Of a stretch of DNA of 64,000 nucleotides, positions 1 to 8,122 are shown piece after piece. The position numbers were made by a program, and so were the translations under genes. The stretch is from contig JADJOF010000007.1 of the NCBI GenBank assembly GCA_016713885.1, positions 195,519-259,518 on the forward strand. The letters run 5' to 3'. Origin of the DNA: Bdellovibrionales bacterium (GTDB lineage: Bacteria > Bdellovibrionota > Bdellovibrionia > Bdellovibrionales > JAMPXM01). The notes beneath the pieces are model-generated. The model ran no database searches. It saw nothing but the letters and a program-made list of their open reading frames with translations, and was not told the origin of the DNA. Numbering within the stretch: position 1 is the stretch's first letter; every line of letters starts with the position of its first letter.

Positions 1-719
1 CGAATGGCATCGATTGAATCGAATTGTGCAAGGGTCCGATAGGTCTTTTCAATAAGGCCGTTTTCGACATCTCCCGCGGGAATATTCTTCCCCGCTCCTT
101 GGAGCGCGCGGGTCACAGCTGACGCTGGAAGCTGAAAGTACTTGGCCTTATCGATATCGATTGTGACGTGCACTTCGCGCTTGCGGCCACCGATAATATC
201 CACTCGGCCAACCTGATTGACCTGCTCAAAAAGCGGTCGCATTTTCTCGTCGGCCAAATCGAAGAGATCACCATCCGGAAGTTCGGCATTGACCGCAATT
301 TCCATAATCGGCGCGTCCGAGGGGCTGATCGAACGAATAACCGGTTGATCAATATCATCTGGAAGTTTTCGACGAACGTTATCGACCTTCGCTCGCACCT
401 GCTGTTCGGCGTAGCGAATATCCATCTTCAAATCAAACTCCGCCGATACGGTGCTAAACCCCTCCCGACTGATCGAGGCCACTTTCTTTACACCAGAAAT
501 CGATGTGAGCTCATCTTCAATAACTTTTGAAACTTCTGTTTCAACTTCAGCCGGTCCTGCGCCAGGATAAACAGTTTCGATCATCACTGTCGGAAACGAC
601 ACATCGGGAAAAAGATCGACGGGCAGCCGACTCATGCTGATCAAGCCGAGCACAATCATCAAAATCACAAGGCACGAAATAAAGAACGGACGTTTAATCG
701 AAAGCAGAGCTGGTGACAT
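1..719 (-). CDS. RND efflux transporter permease, N-terminal part (runs off the window edge)
   Basis: The frame is open from an ATG at 719 to the window edge, giving about 239 residues. The N terminus has a short cytoplasmic stretch, one transmembrane helix (about residues 12-29) and then the SMSRLPVDLFPDVSFPTV segment. This is the classic start of AcrB/CusA/MdtB-type inner-membrane proton antiporters (P and V residues after TM1, then a porter domain). The porter domain is recognisable in PGAGPAEVETEVSKVIEDEL and in the later GRVDIIGG. Such pumps export drugs or other small molecules together with a periplasmic adaptor and an outer-membrane channel. A good Shine-Dalgarno (GAGGAGG) precedes the ATG by about 9 nt. 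Substrate cannot be deduced. Partner genes are outside the window. Confidence 0.93.
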   Translation of the reverse strand, partial: MSPALLSIKRPFFISCLVILMIVLGLISMSRLPVDLFPDVSFPTVMIETVYPGAGPAEVETEVSKVIEDELTSISGVKKVASISREGFSTVSAEFDLKMDIRYAEQQVRAKVDNVRRKLPDDIDQPVIRSISPSDAPIMEIAVNAELPDGDLFDLADEKMRPLFEQVNQVGRVDIIGGRKREVHVTIDIDKAKYFQLPASAVTRALQGAGKNIPAGDVENGLIEKTYRTLAQFDSIDAI

Positions 720-896
720 GCGCCCGAACCTCCTCCTCAGGCGTTCTGGAGTCAACTTCCGTGGGCACTTGGCCCACAATTTCGTCCATAGTTTCGCGCA
801 ATAGTTCACACTCGGTCTTGACGCACACACGGATCAGAGCGAAAGGTGAACCCCTTTCGCTTTGTTTTTTCAATGTCGTCAACGAAGGAGCTCGTC

Positions 897-1463
897 ATGA
901 AAGTCCTCGTTTTTGCCGCCTCGCTTAGAAAAGCATCGCTCAATCGCAAGCTCGCAGCACTGACCGCAAGCCTTCTCGAGCGCGACCCATCCCTTCAGAT
1001 CGACCATGCCGACTACCGAGATTTTGAGATGCCTCTCTACGATGGCGATCTTGAGGAATCGTCAGGCCTCCCTTCCGGAAGTCGAGAGTTTATCAGTCGC
1101 ATCCAGCAGGCTGGCGCCATCGTGATCTCAACTCCCGAGTACAACGGCAGTATTCCCGGCACTTTGAAAAACGCACTCGACTGGGCCTCACGCGCAAAGC
1201 CCAATCCACTCGATAAGAAACCCGTTCTACTCCTCGGAGCCTCGCCTGGCGCACTCGGCGCCATACGCGGCCTATGGCACACTCGCGTGCCACTTGAAGC
1301 TCTTGGCGCCTTTGTTTATCCGCAAATGCATGGACTCTCGAAAGCTCACGAGGCCTTTGACGACGCTGGCCAACTTCGCGATTCCAAGGATGCTGAACAG
1401 CTCATGAAGCTACTGCAAACCTTCGTTCAGTTTGCAAACGCGACGAACTCCACGGGGAAGTAG
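897..1463 (+). CDS. NADPH-dependent FMN reductase-like flavoprotein
   Basis: This is a 188-residue protein. It has a flavodoxin-like N terminus (KVLVFAASLRKASLNRKLA, where the S-x-R-x-x-S-x-N loop binds the FMN phosphate), the STPEYNGSIPGTLKNALDW segment typical of the NADPH-dependent FMN reductase (ChrR/YieF/azoreductase) family, and GASPGALGAIRG. The family reduces FMN, quinones or electrophiles such as chromate or azo dyes in the cytoplasm. The physiological substrate here is unknown. I chose the ATG at 897 because AAGGAG lies 6 nt upstream and the flavodoxin strand starts directly after it. A longer in-frame start at 846 has no ribosome site. The gene is divergent from the RND gene. Confidence 0.9.
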   Translation: MKVLVFAASLRKASLNRKLAALTASLLERDPSLQIDHADYRDFEMPLYDGDLEESSGLPSGSREFISRIQQAGAIVISTPEYNGSIPGTLKNALDWASRAKPNPLDKKPVLLLGASPGALGAIRGLWHTRVPLEALGAFVYPQMHGLSKAHEAFDDAGQLRDSKDAEQLMKLLQTFVQFANATNSTGK

Positions 1464-1499
1464 CGCCCGCTCGTATTCTGGCGGCTGATTGATTGAGCG

Positions 1500-2096
1500 C
1501 TAGGGCCTGGCGCACTGACCATGAAACTGACAGCGCACCATCTCATTGCGAAAACGGTGCAGCTCAAGCAACTCGTACTGAAGCTCGCGATCGTAGCCGT
1601 TCGCACCAGCACCTTTTTGACCGATCGTGATAAATTGAACGCTTGCACTAAATGCCGTTCGCTCAAAATGCATCGCGCTTGATGTCGAATAGAACTTCAA
1701 TTCCTTGCTCGAACGAAGCGCCTTAACGAACCGGGCCCGCTGCTCTCGCGCTTTTTCAAGACCACCGTTGATGTCTTTCCAACATTTAACTTCGGCAATC
1801 TGAACGACGTTCTTCTGGTTCGTCTCGACGTCCGTCTTAAACACCACAACATCGAGCTCGCCAAGCGTCCCATTCTCATCGGCATAGCCAATGCCATTCA
1901 GCACTTCAATTTGAGCGTCCGGAAAATGCATTTCATATTCACGCTCGAGATCAAGACGCGCGATCTCTTCGCAAATGGCGCCAGAATCCTCATACGAACG
2001 CGGATGATTCTTTAGCTGCTCAAAATCAGACGCCCAATCCGCACTCGCCGGAAGCGAAACCATCAGTGCCATCACAAAAAAGAACACCTGCCGCAT
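1500..2096 (-). CDS. Exported protein with PD-(D/E)XK nuclease-like signature
   Basis: This is a 198-residue protein with an N-terminal signal peptide (hydrophobic residues 4-17, cleavage near ASA-DW at 19-20). The mature part shows GELDVVV (residues 79-85, Asp82) followed by AEVK (101-104, Glu102 and Lys104) and a helix with a Gln (AREQRARF, 117-124). This is the beta-hairpin plus helix pattern of PD-(D/E)XK nucleases, where the acidic pair and the Lys bind metal and catalyse. I infer an exported nuclease; no named family is recognised. The start at 2096 has GAGGAG about 7 nt upstream and gives the signal peptide. The longer frame to 2213 would bury it. Confidence 0.6.
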   Translation of the reverse strand: MRQVFFFVMALMVSLPASADWASDFEQLKNHPRSYEDSGAICEEIARLDLEREYEMHFPDAQIEVLNGIGYADENGTLGELDVVVFKTDVETNQKNVVQIAEVKCWKDINGGLEKAREQRARFVKALRSSKELKFYSTSSAMHFERTAFSASVQFITIGQKGAGANGYDRELQYELLELHRFRNEMVRCQFHGQCARP

Positions 2097-2273
2097 CGAC
2101 CTTCTCCTCGACGTCATTGATGGCCGATGGCTACCTGGAATGTTCGAAAATTGCAATGCAATCTGCAAATCGCGAATCGGACTCGGCCCAAGCCAGCCGA
2201 TTAACGCGACCATTCCCTCGTTGACACGATCAAGAGCCGTTCTATCCTCAAAGCGTCATGGGAGGACATCGTC

Positions 2274-2645
2274 ATGCTCAATAAGCTTTTCGTTTTCGGA
2301 CTCGTTTCTCTCTCGCTTTCAACTGAAGCAAGCCCAGTCCATTTTGATTGCGAAAACCCCAGCGGCGACTCGCTCCAGATGAGCCTCGATGATTCATACT
2401 TTTCAACGTCAACACCGGCACCGGAAGCCGCCGACGTGGCCTTTCAATTGAACGGCTCAAGCTATCAGTGGCGCAAAACTCAGTACCTCTCGTTCCCGAT
2501 GACCACCGGCGAAACCGCCACGCTGTTTCGTTACGATGCCGTGAACGAGGTCTATGTCCAGATGACTCGCGTATCCGAAGAGGCCTCGGTGAACCTGACT
2601 CATGAACGAGTGGACTACGAATTCACATGCAAGACGTCCTATTGA
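2274..2645 (+). CDS. Small exported protein of unknown function
   Basis: This is a 123-residue protein. Residues 1-20 form a signal peptide (MLNKLFVFGLVSLSLSTEAS, cleavage probably after TEA or EAS). The mature protein is rich in Ser/Thr and has two cysteines, one near each end (FDCEN and FTCKTSY), that could form a disulphide in the periplasm. GGGAGGA lies about 8 nt before the ATG. I recognise no family. It resembles the neighbour at 2941 in size, signal peptide and predicted beta-rich composition. Confidence 0.75.
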   Translation: MLNKLFVFGLVSLSLSTEASPVHFDCENPSGDSLQMSLDDSYFSTSTPAPEAADVAFQLNGSSYQWRKTQYLSFPMTTGETATLFRYDAVNEVYVQMTRVSEEASVNLTHERVDYEFTCKTSY

Positions 2646-2940
2646 GATCGCTCGCATCACAACACTGGTTTTGAATGGATAAAGACCTTCAATTCCTTTA
2701 GAAGACGCACCAACTCGAAGCCGATGGAGTCGCCTAAGGCTTGCTTGACACTGTTGCGCAGACGTTCTCACCTCACTTACGATTTGTTCCAAATGAAGCT
2801 GTGATGACGATGGAAGCGATGGCAGCTTGCAATGCGGTCTTTGCAAGATTTGGTTTTGGTCAGAAAATTTCCTAAGCAATTAGATTGAAGTTGTTCCGTA
2901 GGTCGAATATTTCAAGGCCTATCACGCAGGGAGGGTATCC

Positions 2941-3279
2941 ATGAAATTTCTAAGTGCATTATTATTAGTACTCGCGGCAAGCCAATCATTCGCCAATGAA
3001 TGTTTTGATTTATCGGCTGACGGAAAGACTTGGGATGCAAAGCCATTTACATTGTGTGTTGAGCAAAATACGGGCGGGACGTCCGAGTACAAACTAACTC
3101 TGTCCAGAGATAAGCGAAGCGTCGCTGTTTACTTTCTAAACTCTGTACCGGCGGGAGCAGATTCGCAGGTCTTTGGCGTCAACGCGATGACCGGTTCGAT
3201 CTTAGATGACAGCCTAACGATTTCTATCGGTTACGGTGAGATCAGTATTGGTGGCGGAAAGTACTTCTACAAAGAGTAG
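2941..3279 (+). CDS. Small exported protein of unknown function
   Basis: This is a 112-residue protein with a clear signal peptide (MKFLSALLLVLAASQSFA, cut before NECFD). The mature protein has two cysteines (NECFD, FTLCVEQ) and a Gly-rich C terminus (IGYGEISIGGGKYFY), suggesting a small beta-structured periplasmic or secreted protein. GGGAGGG lies 7 nt upstream of the ATG. A strong terminator follows, so it is probably a single-gene unit. No family is recognised. The preceding 295 bases (2646-2940) contain no convincing gene. Confidence 0.75.
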   Translation: MKFLSALLLVLAASQSFANECFDLSADGKTWDAKPFTLCVEQNTGGTSEYKLTLSRDKRSVAVYFLNSVPAGADSQVFGVNAMTGSILDDSLTISIGYGEISIGGGKYFYKE

Positions 3280-3315
3280 TCGAGGTTCCGTACCTATCGA
3301 ATCACAGCTCGAATC

Positions 3316-3349
3316 AAAAGGCTCGTTGCCTGAAACCGACGAGCCTTTT
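3316..3349. terminator. Bidirectional intrinsic terminator
   Basis: A perfect 11-bp inverted repeat (AAAAGGCTCGT at 3316-3326 and its complement at 3339-3349) encloses a 12-nt loop. The stem ends in T-runs on both strands. It lies 36 nt after the stop of the exported-protein gene and separates host transcription from the tRNA/prophage junction. Confidence 0.85.
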
Positions 3350-3533
3350 GCATTCGTGACCGGTAAACACTAAATCGAGTCATTCCTGCCAGAGCGCCCA
3401 AGGGGCCCGCGACAGACTATGGGCGTTCAGACGATCGCCCACCACGAACTGAGAAGAACCCGAAGAACCTGAATGGAGCGACGTCAGAGCGACATTCTCC
3501 TAGGTAAACTTGTGTGATTCTAGTGGTTTGAAG

Positions 3534-3581
3534 TGGTCGGGGTGACAGGATTCGAACCTGCGACCTCTTGCTCCCGAAGCA
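3534..3581 (-). other. 3' half of tRNA-Pro(CGG); left attachment site of the prophage
   Basis: Read on the minus strand, this is the 3' part of a tRNA-Pro. It has the anticodon loop TTCGGGA (anticodon CGG), most of the 3' anticodon stem, the T-arm GGTTCGAATCC and the acceptor end with an encoded CCA (3534-3536). The 5' half is missing: upstream of the anticodon the sequence changes abruptly to phage DNA. This is what a phage that recombines inside a tRNA leaves on the host-downstream side, with the full tRNA expected at the other end. No complete tRNA-Pro is visible elsewhere in the window. Confidence 0.88.
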
Positions 3582-3619
3582 TGAGGTATCGACAGCAGTA
3601 TCAAATAGATACGACCTAT

Positions 3620-3638
3620 GTCCCGCATTTGTCCCGCA
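3620..3638. repeat. Two direct repeats, probable integrase arm-type sites
   Basis: GTCCCGCA occurs at 3620-3627 and 3631-3638, with starts 11 bp apart, between the tRNA-Pro core and the integrase stop codon. Helically phased short direct repeats in this place fit arm-type sites for the N-terminal domain of the adjacent tyrosine integrase. An inverted repeat (GTATC/GATAC) lies just to the left. Confidence 0.5.
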
Positions 3639-3649
3639 ATGCTTTTTCA

Positions 3650-4696
3650 TCACACAGCACCGCCTATCTGAACGATGTCGGCAACGCCGCGAGTGTCTTC
3701 CTCGGTGAAATGAAGATATGTTTTCTGTGCCTCATCGAGAGAAAGTCCGGCGTAGTGACAGATCAGTGCCGGGTTCGCCGACGTTTTGAACGCACGCGTC
3801 AAGAACGAGTGACGCAAATCATGGAACCGGCCCGACACGAATGCCTTGTTCCGACACGTCTCCCACGCGCTCTTGTTGCCGTCCGATCGCTGCCGCTGAG
3901 TCGGATCCACCGGTGACGGGAAAAGCCAAACTTGACCATTTCCGGCGCGCTCCTTGAGCCGCTCATAAACGACCGCCGAGATGCCAAACTTGCGGGCCTT
4001 TCTGATCTTCGTGTCTTCTGCGCGAAGCGTTATCGTCCGCTTTCGCATGTCGATCCGATCCCAACCGAGCCCCATGATCTCGCCCTTTCGCATGCCCATC
4101 GTGACAGCCATGAGGATTTGAAGACTGAGGTCAGCGTCCGCGTTCGCCAAAAGAGCTGCGATCTCTTCGTCGGTGAATACCTTCCCGGCCGCTCGCTCCG
4201 GATCCGGATTGATCAGCTCCGGAGTTTTCTTGATAACGCCGAGTCGTTTGAGCGACAGCAAGAACATGGCAAGCCACTTCCGATCGTTGAAAAACTTCCG
4301 ATCCTGCGTGGTCTCGTGCCTTTTCTGTGGAATATAAACGGCCTCCCACCACTTCTCGTCGATCTCTTCAGGCAACATCCGACCAATGTACGGCTCAAGA
4401 TGCTTCCATGAGTTCTCGATGCTGTAGACCGTGGCTGGCGACTTGATGCGCTTTTGATCGATCCATTCAGGAAAGAGCTCAGCGCAAAGCTTCCGACCGC
4501 GCCGAATAGTACCCTCGCCCAGAAACTCAAGACGATATCGGTCGGCAATGATCTTTGCCTGACCAAGTACCGTGGTCTTGGTTGACCACTCAATGCGTCC
4601 TTTCCCTTTACGAGAAATGCGCAAGTAAATGATTTGAGACTCAGGGTGCCGAAATAGATTCTCGCACCCCTTGCCTTTAATCGGATCAAGTTTCAT
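3650..4696 (-). CDS. int: Tyrosine recombinase/phage integrase (integrase 1, tRNA-Pro specific)
   Basis: This is a 348-residue protein. An N-terminal arm-binding/SAM-like region (1-165) is followed by the catalytic domain. The catalytic residues are visible: Arg203 in MGMRKGEI, His292 and Arg295 in FHDLRHS, His314 in ICHYAGLS, and the nucleophile Tyr327 in KTYLHF. It catalyses site-specific integration and excision of the phage. The adjacent tRNA-Pro half site shows its target. The start overlaps the stop of the upstream excisionase-like gene (ATGA), so the two are translationally coupled. The second integrase in the window (41677) is only distantly similar. Confidence 0.95.
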   Translation of the reverse strand: MKLDPIKGKGCENLFRHPESQIIYLRISRKGKGRIEWSTKTTVLGQAKIIADRYRLEFLGEGTIRRGRKLCAELFPEWIDQKRIKSPATVYSIENSWKHLEPYIGRMLPEEIDEKWWEAVYIPQKRHETTQDRKFFNDRKWLAMFLLSLKRLGVIKKTPELINPDPERAAGKVFTDEEIAALLANADADLSLQILMAVTMGMRKGEIMGLGWDRIDMRKRTITLRAEDTKIRKARKFGISAVVYERLKERAGNGQVWLFPSPVDPTQRQRSDGNKSAWETCRNKAFVSGRFHDLRHSFLTRAFKTSANPALICHYAGLSLDEAQKTYLHFTEEDTRGVADIVQIGGAV

Positions 4697-4878
4697 TTGT
4701 TCGGAAACTTCTTAACAAAAGCCCGGACATCCTCAGGGTCAAAGAGGATCTTCTTTCCAGGCTTGTATGTTTTGATCTGCCCTTCGGCGACCTTCTGGTA
4801 GACCGTCGACTTTGGCATCTGCAAAAGCGCAGAGACCTCTTCGATTGAGAGATACCGCTCAAGCTGCTTCTCACCCAT
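4693..4878 (-). CDS. Excisionase-like HTH protein (MerR-type/helix_turn_helix_17)
   Basis: This is a 61-residue protein with a single winged HTH of the excisionase family: YLSIEEVSALLQMPKSTVYQKV (recognition helix) followed by the wing and the LFDPEDVRAF segment. Such proteins bend attachment-site DNA and steer the integrase towards excision. The ATG at 4878 overlaps the preceding stop (TGATG). The gene is directly upstream of, and coupled to, integrase 1. Confidence 0.8.
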   Translation of the reverse strand: MGEKQLERYLSIEEVSALLQMPKSTVYQKVAEGQIKTYKPGKKILFDPEDVRAFVKKFPNK

Positions 4879-5060
4879 CACTTAACCTCGATGCAAACTG
4901 TTCGAATCTCTTTGACGGTTCCATCCATCAGCTTTTTCAATTCACGCGCTGATGACTCACACGATTCTTTCGATTTGAATCCACTGACATTCGTCAAAGC
5001 GTTGCTGTTCCCGCTGCCCATCAATCCAACGTGCATCGCTATCACTAAAACAAAACCCAT
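4878..5060 (-). CDS. Small protein with N-terminal hydrophobic segment, unknown function
   Basis: This is a 60-residue protein. Residues 1-15 are hydrophobic (MGFVLVIAMHVGLMG) and could be a signal peptide. The rest is charged and contains two cysteines (ESCESS, RTVCIEVK). The start overlaps the stop of the helicase/methyltransferase gene and the stop overlaps the start of the excisionase-like gene. It belongs only to the tRNA-Pro phage: the second copy of this region lacks it, because the excisionase gene there follows the fusion gene directly. Confidence 0.6.
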   Translation of the reverse strand: MGFVLVIAMHVGLMGSGNSNALTNVSGFKSKESCESSARELKKLMDGTVKEIRTVCIEVK

Positions 5061-7396
5061 CACACCAACTCCATGCTTAGCTGTCCTTCAAGTGGCTCAT
5101 CAATGATCTCGTCGTCATCCTCAACGATAGCGACTGGCTTGTTTCGATTGTGAAAGTTGACGGCTGCATCTCTAGGATTGACCGTCACCTTGAATGAGTC
5201 TCGGTCACTCGTCCCATTGATGACTGCGTCTTCAGCGTGCGCAATCATCCGATAAGCTAAATCGAAATAGCTCCGCTTAAGTTCTGCACCGACAAATCGA
5301 CGTCCCATTTGAACCGAAACGACGCCTTCTGATCCGATACCAGTAAACGGCGAGAACACGAGGTCATCTTTCGCCGACCACAGGTCAAGGCACCGATGAA
5401 TCAGATCAAGTTGAAGTGGCGCAATGTGACGCTCATCCTCATCTTCTCGGGCGATGCGGCCGTTAAGCGTGTTCGATTGCTTAATGTCAAACCACACTGG
5501 GCTTGCATAATGTTGCCATCTATCCACAGGGAACTCCTCAGGAGTGTGCGCGATCGGCTTCGTATTCACGCCGGGCTTTCGGAATGTGACCACGTAGTCA
5601 GGCAGACCTTGGCGGCTCATTGATGAGTCTTTCTTGATCTGCTTCCAGAGAAGTCCAAGCGCCTTGGTTCGCTGCATCGCCACGACTGGGTCTTTCCAAA
5701 TACAGACCTCAGAATGATAGATGAACCCACGCTTTTGAAACTCACGGATGACATCACCTCTGAAATCACGAATGCCGATCACGCCGTCACGCTGCTTTGA
5801 CGTTGTCAGATTCATGCAATGAATCGATACATTTCGACCTGGACGCATGATGCGAGCCATCTCATCAACCAAGAATCCGAAATGGACCCAGAACTCGTCG
5901 TAGTTCTTTGAGTTTCCCATGTCCCGATCACTGTTTGAGTAAGTGTAAAGCGATGAGAACGGCGGCGAGAATACCGAGTAGTCGATTGAATCGGAATCAA
6001 TTGAACGAGCGACCTCAACGCAATCACCGTTGTAAATATCAAACAGCCTGCCTGATTCACGGCGAAGATTATATGTCGAGACCTCGCGAGTGAGCTGTCT
6101 GACTTCGCGCTCTTGAAACTCTCTCATGTGCTCAACGAGTGACGCCGCCATTTCTTCGGCCTGCGCCTCTTTCCGTTTGATGTTCTCAAGGACTGGACCC
6201 TCAGCAGCGTGAGCGATCATGGTCACAGTCACGGGCCTAGTCTGACCGAAACGGTAGCAGCGGCGAATCGCCTGATATATCTGCTCAAAGGAATCACTTA
6301 AACCTACGAATGCCATTTGATTGCAGTGCTGCCAATTCAAACCAAACCCTGCGATTTTTGGCTTGCTGATTAGAACGCGAAGCCTGCCTTCTGCGAAATC
6401 AATCAAGGCCTTCTCTTTCTTCTCAAGCTTGTCAGATCCTTTGATCTCGACCGATCCCGGAATCAGACTAGCAAGCTTCTCACTCTCATCGTTTCTATGG
6501 CACCACACGACGAACGGACCTTCGGACTTGTTGACCAAGTCAGCGCAAGCCGAGACGCGCTCGTCTACCGTTTCGCGCTTTACTTGTTGACGGGCCTGAA
6601 TGCCGTACACTTCCGGCGCAGTCTCAGTCATCTCACCAACGCTATGCATATTCATGATGAGCTCTGGCAAGTCGTAGCCTTCAGCCGAGAACCCGATATC
6701 AGATGGCTTTTTGATAAATACAGACCATGTCGCAAGCCACTCCCAGAACTTCGCTTTGCCGTGACCTTTAAGCCGCCACTTTGAAGTCTCGCCCGAGTCA
6801 TGGATGAAAAACATCGAGAGCATTTCAACTTGGCTCATGACGCCAAGAAACTCAGCTTGTGAGCCGAGCTCCATGAAGTCATTGGGCGATGGCGTCGCAG
6901 TACAGCTAAGCCTGTACGGTATCTTTGAGCAGAGCTCAATCACCTGCGCCCTGGTCTTTGAATCCTGATGCTTAATGATCGACGACTCATCAAGACAGAC
7001 GCCGTCGAAGTATCCGCGCTCAATGCCATCTCTAAAGTTCTCGAGCATCTCGTAGTTCGTGATGTAAATGCCGGTCTCTTCGTCAAACTCGCGCGCGTAC
7101 TTGATCGGAATGCCAAGCTTGTCAGCTTCGCGTATCGTCTGCTGCGCAACGCAAAGAGGCGCCACGATCAACACTCGATTGCCAGTGTACTGATGAACAG
7201 CCTCAGCCCATGCGCTTTGGATGAATGACTTGCCTAGTCCAGTGTCGGCGAATACCGCTGCGCGCCCACGCTTTAAAGCCCATTTTACGATTGCGGCTTG
7301 AAACGGAAACAGCATCTCAGGCAGTGGCATATTGGCGTCAAAGCCAGACGGCGCATCGTAGCGCGCTTTTGAGTTTAAGAATGTCTGATAGTCCAT
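5060..7396 (-). CDS. SF2/SNF2-like helicase fused to a beta-class DNA methyltransferase
   Basis: This is a 778-residue protein. The helicase half has Walker A TGLGKS (52-57), a DESS motif II (136-139), motif III TATP (166-169) and motif VI IYQAIRRCYRFGQ (373-385). The methyltransferase half has SPPF (motif IV, 477-480), then HIAPLQLDLI and FTGIG (AdoMet motif I, 684-688). The order IV before I marks the beta class (N4-cytosine or N6-adenine amino-methyltransferases). No endonuclease domain is apparent. The likely role is modification of phage DNA to resist host restriction, perhaps similar in concept to DarB of phage P1. This is inferred. The ATG at 7396 follows a GGGGGGAC ribosome site; the longer frame to 7519 overlaps the next gene. 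The gene lies at the end of the early operon. Confidence 0.85.
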   Translation of the reverse strand: MDYQTFLNSKARYDAPSGFDANMPLPEMLFPFQAAIVKWALKRGRAAVFADTGLGKSFIQSAWAEAVHQYTGNRVLIVAPLCVAQQTIREADKLGIPIKYAREFDEETGIYITNYEMLENFRDGIERGYFDGVCLDESSIIKHQDSKTRAQVIELCSKIPYRLSCTATPSPNDFMELGSQAEFLGVMSQVEMLSMFFIHDSGETSKWRLKGHGKAKFWEWLATWSVFIKKPSDIGFSAEGYDLPELIMNMHSVGEMTETAPEVYGIQARQQVKRETVDERVSACADLVNKSEGPFVVWCHRNDESEKLASLIPGSVEIKGSDKLEKKEKALIDFAEGRLRVLISKPKIAGFGLNWQHCNQMAFVGLSDSFEQIYQAIRRCYRFGQTRPVTVTMIAHAAEGPVLENIKRKEAQAEEMAASLVEHMREFQEREVRQLTREVSTYNLRRESGRLFDIYNGDCVEVARSIDSDSIDYSVFSPPFSSLYTYSNSDRDMGNSKNYDEFWVHFGFLVDEMARIMRPGRNVSIHCMNLTTSKQRDGVIGIRDFRGDVIREFQKRGFIYHSEVCIWKDPVVAMQRTKALGLLWKQIKKDSSMSRQGLPDYVVTFRKPGVNTKPIAHTPEEFPVDRWQHYASPVWFDIKQSNTLNGRIAREDEDERHIAPLQLDLIHRCLDLWSAKDDLVFSPFTGIGSEGVVSVQMGRRFVGAELKRSYFDLAYRMIAHAEDAVINGTSDRDSFKVTVNPRDAAVNFHNRNKPVAIVEDDDEIIDEPLEGQLSMELV

Positions 7397-7416
7397 AGTC
7401 GTCCCCCCGGAAACAC

Positions 7417-7629
7417 TCACGGCTTCACCTCTATCCCCTCTAAGACTTCTCGCATTTCGGCGAGCGCTTTGGTTGATATATCGAAGCAAACATTCCTGTC
7501 GACAGTTTCGCACTGGCAATCGATCGAGATTCGCTCCAACGCTTTTATTGCCAACAACATCGCTTTACTGTGTGCAATGGCTGTCAATTTAACGCCGTCT
7601 AGCATCTTAAGAATTTCGGTGTCGGTCAT
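7417..7629 (-). CDS. Small phage protein, unknown function
   Basis: This is a 70-residue, mostly helical protein (MTDTEILKMLDGVKLTAIAH...). The start overlaps the upstream stop (ATGA), and 20 nt separate its stop from the ATG of the fusion gene. It is identical in the second copy. No family is recognised. Confidence 0.7.
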   Translation of the reverse strand: MTDTEILKMLDGVKLTAIAHSKAMLLAIKALERISIDCQCETVDRNVCFDISTKALAEMREVLEGIEVKP

Positions 7630-7862
7630 TTGAACACCAGTAAAATTATTGTGACGAGTACCACATGCCCAATAGCGACGACGAGAAACGAAATTGGAGT
7701 TACCTCAATCACAGTTTCGCCTCGCAAGTATAGACCTTGTCTTTTATAACCATAAGGAATACCGTTCTCGAGGCGATCCTCGATCGCCAAAACAGCAAGG
7801 CCCATTCCAATAAGAACCGACACTACGCCAACCAAAATAACTGTTGGAACCTTAACACTCAC
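7626..7862 (-). CDS. Small two-helix membrane protein, unknown function
   Basis: This is a 78-residue protein from a GTG at 7862 that overlaps the upstream stop (GTGA). Two hydrophobic segments (about residues 6-25 and 55-77) predict an inner-membrane hairpin. The ATG at 7910 would overlap the previous gene by 52 nt and add a Arg/Glu tail, so the GTG is preferred. The corresponding gene in the second copy has a one-base deletion that removes the second membrane helix. This copy, with overlap at both ends, is the intact form. Confidence 0.65.
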   Translation of the reverse strand: MSVKVPTVILVGVVSVLIGMGLAVLAIEDRLENGIPYGYKRQGLYLRGETVIEVTPISFLVVAIGHVVLVTIILLVFK

Positions 7863-8122
7863 GACGCTGCCTCTTTCTCTTTCTCTTTCTCTGTAACTGT
7901 GTATCCGCACCCGCGAAGGTATTCCGCGAGCTCGTCATTGCCGTGAAACTCGATCACCTGATCAAGTGACGCATGCTTTTTTAAATATTGAACCATGAGA
8001 TCAACGCCGATCTCTTTCAGCAGGAGATCCATGTCGCTTAGGCACTTGTAGTATTCCGAGATCAGGCTCGGCGATAGCTGCTCAAGGACGTCAGTCGGCT
8101 GAACGTAGATGTTGAGTCTCAT
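7859..8122 (-). CDS. Small phage protein, unknown function
   Basis: This is an 87-residue acidic helical protein. Near its C terminus a CTTTCT-type microsatellite (7868-7891) encodes a Glu-Lys repeat (EKEKEKE). It is ATGA-coupled to the gene upstream. No recognised family. Confidence 0.65.
   Translation of the reverse strand: MRLNIYVQPTDVLEQLSPSLISEYYKCLSDMDLLLKEIGVDLMVQYLKKHASLDQVIEFHGNDELAEYLRGCGYTVTEKEKEKEAAS

Noticed and set aside
694..882. Small minus-strand frame before the RND gene
   Set aside because: It contains the RND ribosome site and overlaps its start; composition is not protein-like.
2457..2879. Minus-strand frame across the exported protein gene at 2274
   Set aside because: It is antisense to a signal-peptide gene with a good ribosome site, and lacks recognisable sequence or its own ribosome site.
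2646..2940. Possible gene remnant between two exported-protein genes
   Set aside because: Only a short plus-strand frame ending near 2876 is open, with no start signal and no family resemblance.
3534..3581. Complete functional tRNA-Pro gene
   Set aside because: The D-arm and 5' acceptor strand are missing, so only the 3' half is present.
7868..7891. CTTTCT microsatellite as a phase-variation switch
   Set aside because: The repeat unit is six bases, so changes in number stay in frame, and the two copies have equal lengths.
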